Shown here one piece after another: positions 49,701-62,498 of a stretch of 64,000 nucleotides of DNA. Location of the stretch: contig JACCIC010000018.1 of assembly GCA_018907035.1 (NCBI GenBank), positions 1,342,501 to 1,406,500 on the forward strand, read 5' to 3'. A program made the position numbers and the translations under genes. Position 1 is the stretch's first letter. Every line of letters begins with the position of its first letter. Below the pieces are notes generated by a model. The model did no database searches and was not told where the DNA came from. It worked only from the letters and a program-made list of their open reading frames with translations. The stretch comes from Sycobia sp. Sy_11 (Eukaryota; Arthropoda; Insecta; Hymenoptera; Epichrysomallidae).

Positions 49701-52700
49701 TATTCATATTTAATAAATGAAAATAACATTCTGAAAATCGATCTTTTTATATTTTTTAATATCTGTGTAAGTTGAAAATAATTTTTGAAGACGTTCAATA
49801 TTATTGAGTTAGCGTATTAAATTTTAATTGCGCATTATTTATATTAACTGTTACTCTTTCTTAAATTTTTTTTTTAATTTGAGTTAATCATAACGTTTAT
49901 ATGCATGCGGTATTACATTTCAAGATTTTCTTATTATGACGTATATATACGTCATCTGTACTTTTACTTGATATGACATAATCGTGCATCGTTAGTGCTG
50001 AGTTCAATATAAGGAAATTAATAGTCATTTGTAAATAATACTTTACCGTCCGTAATTCTGCTATATCAGATAAAAATATCTTGATCTTAATGGAAATACG
50101 ATACTCTATGCAATTGATAATAAACTACTACTTATAAAATTTCTATAATTTTTTGTTGAAAAAATTCAATAATATTAAATAAATTTAACTTTTTAACAAC
50201 ATTAAGTTGTTTGTTTAGAATTCGCAATTTTATAATTATTTGTAATATGATACTTCCCAGCACACTTTAAGAATTCAAAATCTATTTGTACTGCAAAATA
50301 ATTACTCCTATATGTATAATGTTATGTTCTTATAAAATAATAATAAACATAATTACAAATGAAGTTCTTACAAAATAATAATGAACATAATTACAAAAGA
50401 ATAATTACCAGTGCGTTCTTAAAAAGATTGAAATTCAATTTGCCAAATTTCACATATTCTATTATTTGCCTCTCACAGATTGTCATCCCTTAGACCAATT
50501 CAACCACGCATCGTCCCGACAGGACCGCACATATCAATCGTTCACGATACTCGTAACCTGGTCAGCAATTCGGCCCGCCGCCTCGAGGTGCTGCGCAGCT
50601 GCATAAATTGCATTTTCGAGAACAAGATCTCGGACGCGCGCAAGACCTTTCCCGCTGTGCTGCGCGCGCTCAAGAGCAAGGCCGCCCGGCTCGCGCTCTG
50701 CATGGAGCTTTCCCAGCACGTCGTCGGGAACAAGGCGATGCTCGAGCACCAGCAGTTCGATCTCGTCGTAAGACTTATGAATTGCGCTCTTCAAGACGAC
50801 TCGTCGATGGATGAGCACGGCGTGGCCGCGGCGCTGTTGCCCCTCGCCGCGGCATTCTGCAGGAAACTTTGCACCGGGGTCATTCAGTTTGCCTACACCT
50901 GCATACAAGTAAAATTAATTAAAATTTTATTATCAAGGCTCGAATGCAAACGCCACATATACTTATAGGCAAAATTAATATTTGCACATTTTAAATTAAC
51001 CGATATGTTTGTTAAATTTTTTGAGGAATTGATTTAATCTAATTTTTTCTCACATAGTTATTATTAATCTAGTGTAATTAAATAGTTTATTTATTTTAAA
51101 CGAAATAATATTTCAAATATTTTTACTCTTTTCCATTAATCATAATAGTATGAAGCTTATTAAAATATCAACTTTGAAATAAGTAGGACACGGTCATATT
51201 ATCAAATATTGATAAGGAGTATCATATCAAACAAAATTACGTTATTGCTAATCCATATTTCGGATATTTTTTATTTTGCCGCTCTTTTTAAAAGAGAAAC
51301 AAGTTTAAATAAAAAAGTTATTGATATTATGACGGTTCAGTTAATGTTCATTTAAATAATTATTTGAATTTGTTTTTTTGTTTTTTTTTTTTATCAAAAA
51401 TATATATAGAAATCTATAATGACTGAAAAACTACATACATATAATACAAACAATATAGAATTTAAATCAAAGACAAGATTTCGTAATTAAATTACGTTTT
51501 AGAATTCTACAAAAAGTTACTAAAATATTTCATCTGCTTAATATGAAAATAAAATGGAGAATGACCTTTATAAGCTATATTGGTTATATTTAAAAAATAA
51601 TTATTGAACAAAAGACATTTTTTTATTTATAATAATATAATTATAATTATAAGAAGTAAACATATTTTAACAAAAAGTTATATTTGCTTTATATTAAAAG
51701 TGGCTTTGTTTAAATTTCTTCGGTATTAAAATAAAAATGTTTGAGAACTAAATAAAACTTAAAATTAATATAGGAGCATGCAGTCTGGCAGAATCAACAA
51801 TTCTGGGAGGACGCCTTTTATTTGGACGTGCAAAAAGATATTAAACGTTTATATTTACCCGGTGAAAATAGCCTTTCTAGATTAAGCGATGGAGTACTGA
51901 GTCCTACAAGCCCAAGGGACAATAAAGATTTTGTATTTAGGGATCGAAATTTAATATATCGAGGTCAAGAAGCATCTGCGCTCGAAATTGCCGCCGAACA
52001 GATGAGAATATCTTCATCAATTAGTCCGGAAAAACAGCGTGAGCTCGTTTCTAGCGAAGAAAGTACGCTTTACAGTCAAGCGATTCACTATGCTAATAGA
52101 ATGGTCAATTTATTAGTGCCGCTAGATATTGGAGCAAAGACTCATCGGCAAGATCATATTTTTGATGATGAGCGAGCTAGTAACAGTATAACAAATAGGT
52201 GCGTTATTTTTTTCAAAAGGAGATTACGTGGGTCACAGATTTTATTGATTAATTTTATTTTATTTAATTCGCCTAGATTTTTTTATATAATAGATGATTT
52301 TTACAGTAATTAATCTTAATTCTGAGAGTTTCTTTTTTAAATTAGATATTCCATCGTGATAGAACTATATATTTTTCGAAACTGTATACAATTGCATTAA
52401 TTTATTTTCATATATTTTTGAATGGTTTTGATTTACATTAGATTAACACAGATATCTTCAATAATTAAAATTATTTTGAACATTACTTAAAAAATAAAGA
52501 TAATTACTTAAAAATGTAGTGTTAAATCTTTAATTTCCGGAATGTATGGAACCATTAAATATGTATTAATAATATATAATTATATATATATTTAATAATC
52601 CAGTAAAAATTAAAATTTATTATAGAATAATTTTAAAAATTTTTATCTAATATTCCTGTTATTTATAGAATATTTTACTTATTAAATGTAGTTATATTAA

Positions 52701-53062
52701 TGTAATACTAATAGAAACCATTTGATAGTATATTACGCTATATGTCTGGAAATTAGGCGATTATACTACGCTCGAACAATTGAAAATAATAATAATTGCT
52801 ATTACATGCTATTGGAAAAGTATGTAGTATAATTAAAATTGCTTATTCAAAGGAAATTTTGAGTGTTAAAATCAGTTAATCTATGAATTATTCGTTTAAA
52901 TTTCAAATATAAACATAGATTGATTTTAATAAAATCTATGACTTCCAATTAAGGCACTCCCCTTGCTAGATCTAAAAGTAATTAATGAAATCTTTGTAAA
53001 ATAAATAAAATAAATATTTATTGAATTTTTCTTTGTAAACAATAATAGTAACAATAACGATA

Positions 53063-53094
<32 letters not shown>

Positions 53095-53119
53095 CATGAT
53101 GATGATGATGATGATAATG

Positions 53120-53150
<31 letters not shown>

Positions 53151-56100
53151 TATTTTAATTATTAGAATTGTACACTTAAAAACATGAAAAATCTGTGTAC
53201 ATTGAGCTTAGTTTGTATATTATAATTTATACAGTAGATTTTACTTTTACTTCATATATATATTTTTATTTACAAATGTTAATCATTAACAAAATTTACT
53301 TCTACATATAGTATAAAAAATTCAGTTAATAATAAAAATAAAATTTTTACCAGTGTTGCCAGTGATAGTGGAGATGCCGAATCAGGTTTCGAAGAAACAG
53401 ATCCTGGTGAATTGGGCAGTGCTGTAATTCGAATGGTATCTCGTTTTGTTGACCGCGTGTGTACAGAAGGTGGTGTCAGTGCAGAGCATGTTAGATCACT
53501 CCATCAAATGGTACCTGGTCTTGTTCACATGCATATTGAAACCTTAGAAGCTGTACATAGAGAAAGTAAACGATTACCTCCTATACAGAAGGTAAACTAT
53601 GTTGGCATTATATTAAAGGTTTCTATTTCAAAAACGGACAATAACGTTAGATAATTTATTTTACTTAACCAAATACAGAAATTTAAAATATATATATCTA
53701 TAGAATATTGTACCTAAAATTAATAAATCTAAAGAATATTATTCCTAAAATAAATAATAAAATCTACTATTGGTATTATTTAGCCGAAAATTTTGACGCC
53801 AAATATGCTGCCTGGAGAAGAGGTGATAATGGAAGGGCTACGTGTGTATCTCTTACCTGATGGTCGCGAGGAAAGTTTGTCTGGTATTTCAAAAACACCC
53901 CCATTTCTACCCGCAGAAGGAGCCATTTTTCTTACAAATTATAGAATTGTTTTCAAGGGAATACCCTGCGATCCTTTCGGTAAATTTCAATCCAGAAAAT
54001 ATTATTTAGTTAAACTCTTTTATACTTTGATTATTTAAATAATGAACTATATTTGAATAAGCAGTCATTGGCTAAAGCGGCAAAGATAACTATTTGTTTC
54101 CTAAACACAGAACTTTTCTAGCTGAGACAAGACTACTCAATGACTCAATTTCGATTTCAAACAATTACATTTTTTTGGAGACATTTTACAAAATAGTGTC
54201 TTCCAAATTTTTTATTGGTTGAAATAGAACTCATTATTATATACTCCCTTAAAATATAAATAAATAAATAAATAAATAATTTAACTCATGCAATGATTTT
54301 ACAGCTTGTGAACAGATGGTAGTTAGAGCTTTTCCAGTAACTTCGTTAACTAAAGAAAAACGTGTCCCTGTACAACATTTGGCTCATATTGACCAGTGTC
54401 ACCAAGAAGGTTTACAATTACGATCATGCACGTTCCAGTTAATAAAATTAGCTTTTGATGAAGAAGTGACGCCTGAAAATGTTGAAACTCTTCGAAAATT
54501 AGTTCATAAGGCTCGAAATCCACCACATATTTTTCATCATTTTGCTTTTAGTGGGCAAGTGTTGGTAACTCCGACCGCTCATAATAAGGACAAAGAAAAA
54601 CATGCTACACTAAAGTAAGTATTTAATTTCAAAGTGTACTTTTATAATGAAGTAAAGAAAATAGCAATATTATTTTTTATAGGGGTTTCGCCAAAAAGAC
54701 TCTTTTAAAAACAGCTAGAAAAGCTGGTTTTAAACCTAAACAGTCTTCTAAAAGGCAAAAATATGTTTTACCAAACATGAATCTCACTAGTAATAATAAA
54801 TACATGACATCTCCTGGTCGAATGAGTTTACCAATAACTGAAAATAACGATTTAAGTCACGACGATGAGTTGAGTGGTGTGTAATTTTATAATATATATT
54901 TTGTACAATTTATATAATTATACATAAAATATGATTTTATCATTTATTAATTATTAAACGACTTTTCAGTTGACGAATTCGAAATACCAGGAATAGTTGT
55001 TCCTCCTGTAACAGATGCCAAAACATTAGAGCGCTTATCTGAGCGAAGCTACGTAAGGGATTGGTACCGTCTTGGCTTATGCTCAAATGGTCCACAAAAT
55101 AATCGACGAAACGAACCGTTTAGATTAACTTCAGTTAATTGTGCCTATATGATATGCAGAAGCTATCCTGCACTGTTTATAGTTCCTACCTCTGTGTCAG
55201 ATGAAAGCATTCGTAGATTTTGTAGATTGTATAGACATAATCGAGTACCAATAGTCACATGGCGACATTCGGGAACAAAAGCTCTCTTAATTCGGGGTGC
55301 TGGGTATCATGGTAAAAGTGTTATGGGAATGCTTAAAGCACATCCAACATCTGCAGGAAACCTTAAAGGTAACTAATATTGTTAACATTTTCTAACAATT
55401 TTAAATGGTAAACTTATAGGTCTAGTTTTTAAATTGAAAGTACCAATCAATGTAAATTTCAAAATGTTACATTTCAAATAAAGTATTTAGAAGATAAATT
55501 TAGCAGAAAACTATATATGTGCATAAATTTTTATATATAAACAATATAATATATTATTACTCAATTATTTTATATTTAAACTATAGCAAGCTCGTCGGAA
55601 AGCACATCTTCATTGGAACAGGAGAAATATATAGCAGCCCTGGTTGCATCCACTCCAGTATCGATATTACGGCAAGGCTCAGCTTGGGGCATGTCAGATA
55701 GTTCTTTAAGTATTGACTCGCTTTTATTAGCGGCTGAAGATAGAAATGCGACACCTGAACAGTCTCGGCGGAATCCTTTCAATAAAGCTATGGGAACTCT
55801 TGGGTATTACAAATTATTCATTCATGAGTATATTATGAAATAATGAAATAAAAGAAAAATAATTGTTGTAATATTCAATTTAATACTGTTAATATTATAT
55901 ATTTAGATCTTCTGGTGGTAAGGGCCCAAAAAATTTCGGTAGGTGGGGCTCTTTAAAAGATAAAAGACAAAGTTCTCAAGCATCTTTAACATCAACAAAT
56001 CAAAGAGGCACAGTGAGGCATTCTGCTGATTCTGATAGTGGAACTGAATGCGTTCATACATTTCAAAGAGCTGCGCTTTATATCCTTGGAGAAAAATCGC

Positions 56101-59100
56101 ATATGAAGGTAAGAAATTAAAAATAAAAACAATATTTTTTATTTTGTACTTTTTGTCACTAAACCGAGCTGTTCTACCTGACAATTCATATGAAAAAAAA
56201 ATAGAGATATATTTATTCAACAAGCATATAGAAAATTAAATATATAAATAATTTAATAATCTTAAATTTACATTTTAAAGGGTGTTAAGGCAGAGTCAGC
56301 ACCTAAAAGCTGTTGTGATTTTATACCTGTTGAATTTTATGATGTAAGACACACAAAAGCTGCATTCAAAAAACTTGTAAGAGCTTGTGTTCCAAGTTCT
56401 CCACAAGTTGATCCTGATAATAGTTTTTACAAGTAAGTAATAAAAGGTTATAGATAAAAAATTAAATAATTTATATTTTAATATATTTAACATTACGATT
56501 TTGTCACAATCATTAAACATATAAAACATTCAATATTATATTTATCATTTTTATTTTATAGACTGATAGAGAACTCAGAATGGTTACAGCAGCTTCAAAG
56601 CTTGATGCAACTTGCTGGAGCTGTAATAGATTTAATGGATCTACAAGGTTCTTCTGTAGCTGTCTGTTTAGAAGATGGATGGGATACTACAGCCACCGTC
56701 TGCTCCATTGCTCAAGTTTGTTTAGATCCACATTATCGAACAATTGAAGGATTCCGAACTCTTATTGAAAAAGAATGGCTTGGATTTGGCCATCGGTTTG
56801 GCCATAGAAGCAATCTCGCAGTGAATTCACAGACTACTAATTTTACACCGACGTTCCTGCAGTTTCTTGATATTGTACATCAAATTCAGAGGCAATTCCC
56901 TCTTGCCTTTGAATTCAACGACTATTATCTCAAATTTCTAGCGTATCATTCGGTATCCTGTCGTTTCAGAACGTTTTTACTTGACTGTGAATTTGACAGA
57001 GTTGAATGTGGAATAACGGCAGTAGAAGATAAAAGAGGATCACTTACAAGTCACCACAAAGGTACATAATTTTATATAGTTCTTTTGAGGTCTAAAATAA
57101 AAATAATACGATGAAATATATTTTTGACTCATTATTTTCAAGCGATATTTTTTTATAATTATTAAAAAATAATGAACTAATTTCAATCATAGTGAATCGA
57201 AGTTAATTTTAAAATACCAAAAATTGAAAAATTGCATGCTTAATTAATTTATCATGTCTATTTATAAATTTAAAAAATTGTTCCAAAAACGTACTGAATC
57301 AGTCTAACACATTTTTTTTTATGAAGGCGTGGATACCGGAAGCGACGACGAAACTGTGTATCCTGGGGGTCGATTAGCCGGTACCAATATTGGATCAAAC
57401 TTGGGTCAGAGTGCCTTCGATTATATTGAGAAACAACATGCGCGAAGTCCTTTATTCTACAACTTCATGTATACGCCGAATACCGAGCATCCCATTCTTC
57501 GACCAGTATCTCATCTACCATCTCTTGACATATGGCAGTACTATCTTGAAGAAGAACTGGCTCATGGACCCGCGTACGATCTAGAGATACTTCAACAAGA
57601 CTCACAACAAGAAGAAGAATCCGAAGCTGCTGATGGTATCGTAAAAAGTAATCGAAAAGTTGTTACACAAGGGTATGATTGATTTTTTCTTATAATACTT
57701 CCAATAGTTAATAATTATCAATATATGCTTTTACATTTATTTTATTTATGTTTCAGGTATAATTGTATAAACACAATGGTTCCAGATCAATTCACTCATC
57801 TTCTAGAAGAAATTCATAAACTTGAAACTGAACTTGGGCACTTACCTCAAAAATGGAAGGTTTTGTGGGATAAGCTTGAACTGCCGAATACAGATTCTTT
57901 AACTGTACGTGACTTTATTTTTTATATTATTTTTAATACTTATTTACTGTAATTTATATTTCAGAGGCATGCATCATTTAGTACAGCTCTTGTAAGACAT
58001 CACGGACGGTTAATTCATAAACGTTCTACGCTAGAATTACTTTTAAGGGGAAAACTTGCAGGTGGAAGCACTTCTGGAAACGAAAGTTCCGTGTATGTAC
58101 ATCCACATAGGTAGTAACACTTTTATATAAAATATTAAATTTAAGAAATTATGTCATTTCATTAAATATTATTAAATATATTTTTCCAGATTTGAAAGGC
58201 TTGACACAGCTACACCAACACATTGCGACGCTTGCTCTGGTGTACTTTGGGGTCCTGTAAAAGCTGGCGTAAGATGTGTTGACTGTGGACATGTATGCCA
58301 TGACAAATGTGCTGATTCTGTATCTAAAAATTGCACAAAATACAAAGCTGTAGGATCAGATAATGTACAAAATCACACTCTTACTCGAAGTGGAGCCGAT
58401 AATGGAAGCGTTAATTCGAGTATGTAGATAATTATGATTTCAAATTTTACTTTATAGAATATCATAAATTATTAAATTATATTTTTTAAGGTGTCTCTAC
58501 GTTGCAAACTTCTTCGCAACAATATTACGAACAGTTTTCTAGTAATGTAGCAGAAAATAGAACTCATGAAGGATACTTGTACAAACGCGGAGCGCTACTC
58601 AAAGGATGGAAGCAGAGGTGGTTTGTTTTAGATTCAATAAAACACCAATTAAGATATTATGACGCTATGGAGGACTCAAACTGTAAAGGTTACATAGGTA
58701 GTGTATTGTTTGTTATTATTGCTCTTTATATTTTATTATTATTGCAGATTTAAAGTTGAGTTCTTAATTAATCAATAAGATGACATGATTTATAATTATA
58801 AATATATTAATTATGATTTGTGATAATAAAATTGTAAAACATGTATGGTGGCCGATAGATGTAATGTTATAATTTATAACAAAATGTAACTTATTCAATT
58901 TAGCAACGACAGTATCTCAACTGTAAAATATAGCTCTTTTGCAATAACTTGTATATGTTGCAGTGAATCCTATAAAGTTCAAAATTGTCTTCGATATGCA
59001 TGATCTTTACAGAATTACATATTTTCTAAATTTTAATATAACTGGCTTAATGTATTTTTACATATCTTGAATGATCCTTGCTTTGATTAGAGGAAAGCAT

Positions 59101-59746
59101 ATGCATTTACTAAATAAAACAATCGATAAACAACAACAATGTTAGTTAAAAAGTTAAGGGTTCTTCTGTCATTACTAGACTACACAGTTGAATATATATA
59201 GATAATAATGCACAGATAGTCGTTCAATATAGTTGAAAGTTAACAACAGAATAGCATGATATTTTTATCTAATATTCTTAATTTTAAATAATTCCATTTA
59301 TAGAATATATTAAAAGTGATATAATGCAAGTAGAAATCATTCAATGATATGCTATTCCAGTCATTTATTTAGACATTAAGAATAAAAATAAATTAATTTA
59401 AAAAAAATCGGACCCACAGTTGGCATACTCTCTTTGTATGTATATAATAATAATAAAATTAATTTAAATATTTTAAAATAATCTACTATTTAATTACAGA
59501 TCTTGCTGAGGTTGTTTCGGTGACTCCTGCAGCTCCAGTACAGGCACCTGGTAAAAAAACAGATGATAAATCATTTTTTGATGTAAGTAACTATATAAGT
59601 AGTATTGTTTTTCAACATGTAAAGGTTATTATAATTCTTGCGATTCTTTTCAGCTACGCACAAATCGTCGTACATACAACTTTTGTGCAGGTGATGCTGT
59701 AACAGCACAAGAATGGATAGAAAAGGTTCAGGCATGTTTACAGTAG
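46759..59746 (+). CDS. Sbf: SET-binding factor (MTMR5/MTMR13), DENN-pseudophosphatase
   Basis: Twenty-six exons: 46759-46813, 46941-47026, 47099-47389, 47506-47725, 47829-48070, 48155-48460, 48579-48756, 48836-49040, 50479-50908, 51774-52198, 53354-53591, 53784-53979, 54305-54614, 54683-54876, 54970-55368, 55587-55803, 55907-56108, 56281-56432, 56562-57061, 57327-57672, 57757-57904, 57965-58110, 58190-58419, 58491-58697, 59500-59582 and 59654-59746. Total 6099 nt, 2032 aa. An N-terminal tripartite DENN domain ([25 protein letters not shown]) is followed by the SBF2 region, GRAM (about 893-1061), myotubularin-like domain (about 1125-1730), C1 zinc finger (about 1830-1885, [17 protein letters not shown]) and C-terminal PH (about 1925-2030). 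The P-loop reads [10 protein letters not shown] (1483-1492): Leu and Thr replace the catalytic Cys and Arg, so it is a pseudophosphatase. SBF proteins bind active MTMR2-like phosphatases and act on Rab GTPases through DENN in endosomal/phosphoinositide control. Confidence 0.93.
49041..50478 (+). other. SBF intron 8
   Basis: A 1.4-kb AT-rich intron without recognisable genes or element ends. It contains the duplicated phrase ATTACAAA...GTTCTTA.AAAATAATAAT near 50330-50400. Confidence 0.6.
50909..51773 (+). other. SBF intron 9
   Basis: An 865-bp AT-rich intron. Nothing further recognised. Confidence 0.65.
52199..53353 (+). repeat. SBF intron 10 with (GAT)n/(AAT)n microsatellite
   Basis: A 1.15-kb intron. 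About 53062-53145 holds GAT units interrupted once by CAT and passing into AAT units. The rest is AT-rich and unremarkable. Confidence 0.8.
58698..59499 (+). other. SBF intron 24
   Basis: An 802-bp AT-rich intron interrupting the PH domain. No embedded feature seen. Confidence 0.65.
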
Positions 59747-60845
59747 TGCCTCAATTTTAATTTTTCTTTCTATAAAATTGAATAAGTGACTGATAGAATA
59801 ATTATCTGGATATGTGAGATACTTTTGTATAGTGTAATCGTAAATGTTGTGAGCAGTAAATTTACGTTCAGTTTATAATTTTTATTAATTAAAATTTATT
59901 AAAGATTATGAGATTATGGTATTTCAAATGATGCCTACGAAAATGACTGTGGAAATAGCATTAAAGCGCGTTCTTACAAGATTAACAAGAGATAAAAACT
60001 TGTTCTAATTTTTATAAAGATTGTTCAATTTTATCTTTTTGATAAGTGATTACATAATTTATGGAAGCGTTACAGTTTTCTTAAAAAATCTCTTTTCTAC
60101 TTTACATGCGTACTAGTAATGATTAATAATAATACAAGTTATTGGTATATAAACTATGTAAATCCCTTGCAATATCATTAGGATTGTTATTATTGCTAGA
60201 TTTGCATTATGCAATTTTGCTTATTATTATGGACTGTAAGCCAGACAAGAAAAGAAGAATCAATAACTTCTGCTTGTTCAGCTAGAGATGCATCCTTTTT
60301 TATAAGATTAATTCAAAGTTTAACAACTTGCGAAACAATTAATAAAAATGAATTATTGAGTTGTGTTATTACAACAAAATAGATTAAAAATGACAAGAAT
60401 CTGTCACTGATTATTGTTAGTCTCGCTTAAAAACTGTACAAATGTTCTTGTATAAATGGCAATATAATAGATATACAGTCGCTGCGAAATGAGTTAAATA
60501 ATTCATTGTTATTTTGTCTTGTGTTATTTTATATTTTAATTTTACATAAAATACTGTAAATATTTTTCTATTAATTTTTTGTTCTATCAATAGTATTTTT
60601 ATGAAATATACGTTTTAATTCGACTCAACTTATAAAATATTAAAATTCTTTTTAAATACATGTGGTACTTACTGTGATTAAATCTCTGAATTTACCTTAT
60701 TTCTTTAGTTTTTATAGAACATATTTTATAAAAAATCAAGCAGATAAGTATTAAGAAGTCCCTATTTATGTTTAATAATATTCCTCATTTCTGATCGTAT
60801 CCCTTTCCTCATACAACAAGATCAAACCATAATCTAATAAAACAA
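59747..60845. other. SBF 3' flank
   Basis: Probably SBF 3' UTR followed by intergenic AT-rich DNA. I see no coding sequence or transposon. Confidence 0.55.
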
Positions 60846-61065
60846 GGATAAAGCTGATAAAATCTACTTCGAGCTGCTTCGGATTCGCATTTCGCGCCTC
60901 GCAGATAAAACAAGGATAAAACCTGATAAAACTAAAAGCAAAGATAAAACCTGATTACGCATTGCCACACTGATTGCCACTAAAGACACTAGAGAATCAC
61001 GCCCTTTGCTTCGATCTACTTCGATCTTGCGGATGCGGACCTGATAAAACTTGATAAAACATGAA
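60846..61065 (+). promoter_or_regulatory. GATAAA motif cluster upstream of RpS27
   Basis: About eight GATAAA motifs, most as CTGATAAAA(C) or GGATAAAAC, lie within 220 bp, ending some 50 bp before the likely RpS27 transcription start. They match GATA-factor consensus sites, but could also be a degenerate minisatellite. The function is inference. Confidence 0.5.
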
Positions 61066-61117
61066 TTGCAAAAATCCCTAGAATTCGAGTGATTCGTTCG
61101 CCGGCCCGACGAGTTCG

Positions 61118-61136
61118 CCCTCTTTCGAGTTTTAAT
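61118..61136 (+). promoter_or_regulatory. RpS27 5'-TOP start and short non-coding first exon
   Basis: CCCTCTTTC at 61118-61126 fits a terminal oligopyrimidine tract, which ribosomal-protein mRNAs use for mTOR-dependent translation control. About 19 nt later comes a donor (TTTTAAT|GTAAGT), giving a tiny non-coding exon 1 and a 671-bp intron (61137-61807). Confidence 0.6.
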
Positions 61137-61808
61137 GTAAGTTTTAAATATTTCCTTTTCATGTCGTCGCGTCCCATAAGAAACACGTGGCTGGTGTTAT
61201 AATTTGTTAATTTTTCGAAAAATAAAGTGTATTTTACGTAAGTGTGTGTTTAAATAATATTCTTTTTTCTATAAAGTGATCAGATACCTTATTTATTTAT
61301 CATTGATTCAGGTAATACGAAAAGTATGAACGTTTCTATCGTAGTAAAAGCTGTGAATTTAATATGTTTTGCGACAGCTAATTAATTTATTAATTAATAA
61401 ATTTATTTACTAGCTTCGAAGAAATTGGTTTTTGAAATTATGTTTAAATTTTATAAGTGCTTCAGTTTAGACGATCTTTTTATGCAAACGTAAAATTTTA
61501 AATCTAACCTATTATTTTGATTTTCAACCTCCATTTTGAATGACGTTTATTTTGTCTTCATACTTGTTTAAAATTATCTTCATTTACTTTATTTACAGAG
61601 CTAGACAAAATGAATTTATTATTTTTATTTCATGAGATTATTAACGAGTCTGTTTTATGTATTGTATTTTTTAAATTTCTTTATAATTTATGGCCATCAA
61701 CTAATATATCACATTTACATACATTTTAATTTTAAACTTATTATTAATCAACTTTTATTTTTGAAATTGTTTTGTATGAAAATTGAATTATGAAATTTAT
61801 ATTACAGA

Positions 61809-62066
61809 ATGCCTTTGGCGAAAGACTTTCTACATCCGTCTCCTGCTGAAGAGAAAAGGAAACATAAATTGAAGCGATTAGTTCAGAAACCAAACAGTTA
61901 TTTCATGGACGTAAAATGTCCAGGTTGTTATGCTATTAAAACTATTTTTTCACATGCTCAGAAGCCAGTTGAATGTGATGGATGCCGTACTATTTTATGC
62001 ACACCGACAGGTGGCAAAGCACGACTCACTGAAGGATGCTCGTTTAGAAGGAAGGTTCAGTGCTAA
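61809..62066 (+). CDS. RpS27: 40S ribosomal protein S27
   Basis: An 85-residue protein, one uninterrupted coding exon, ATG one base after the acceptor [47 protein letters not shown] and [15 protein letters not shown] are typical of eS27. The C4 zinc finger keeps CPGC and CDGC. The segment between the Cys pairs and after the second ([18 protein letters not shown]) departs from the usual VVxCxGCxTxLCQPT, and the C-terminus is KVQC rather than the family's short Q/H ending. eS27 sits at the 40S platform. AATAAA at 62095-62100 is a likely polyadenylation signal. A 5'-TOP exon upstream argues for a functional gene rather than a retrocopy. Confidence 0.9.
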   Translation: MPLAKDFLHPSPAEEKRKHKLKRLVQKPNSYFMDVKCPGCYAIKTIFSHAQKPVECDGCRTILCTPTGGKARLTEGCSFRRKVQC

Positions 62067-62100
62067 TTTTATTCAATATATTTTACATTTGGTAAATAAA

Positions 62101-62498
62101 AAAATGAAAATGTGAAAACAAAACAGTACCAAAAGTTATTAAATTATTATTTTTTCCTATGCCATTATTCCTTATTAAATGGTTATTTAGTATTATGAAT
62201 ACAGTAGAAAGTATTTTAACTATTTGAAATATTTTCAATTTTCTCTTAAATATTTAAAAAAATATTCTATAATATGTATTATTAAATAAGTTAAAGGTAA
62301 ATAATTAAAAAGTAACAATTATGTAAATAAACTGGTTGTATATTTTATACATTAATGAAATTATTACAATGGAAATTTCACATCATAACTTGCAATACGC
62401 ACTCTTATAATTCTTGTTTTCGTCAGGCACCAACACTAGATTATAATATAATCAACAAATATACACAAAGTTTTAATGTCAATGGAATGATTATAAAT
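62101..62498. other. Convergent RpS27/beta-adaptin 3' region
   Basis: About 400 bp of AT-rich sequence between the RpS27 polyadenylation signal and the minus-strand beta-adaptin stop codon. Probably the beta-adaptin 3' UTR. No other feature. Confidence 0.6.
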
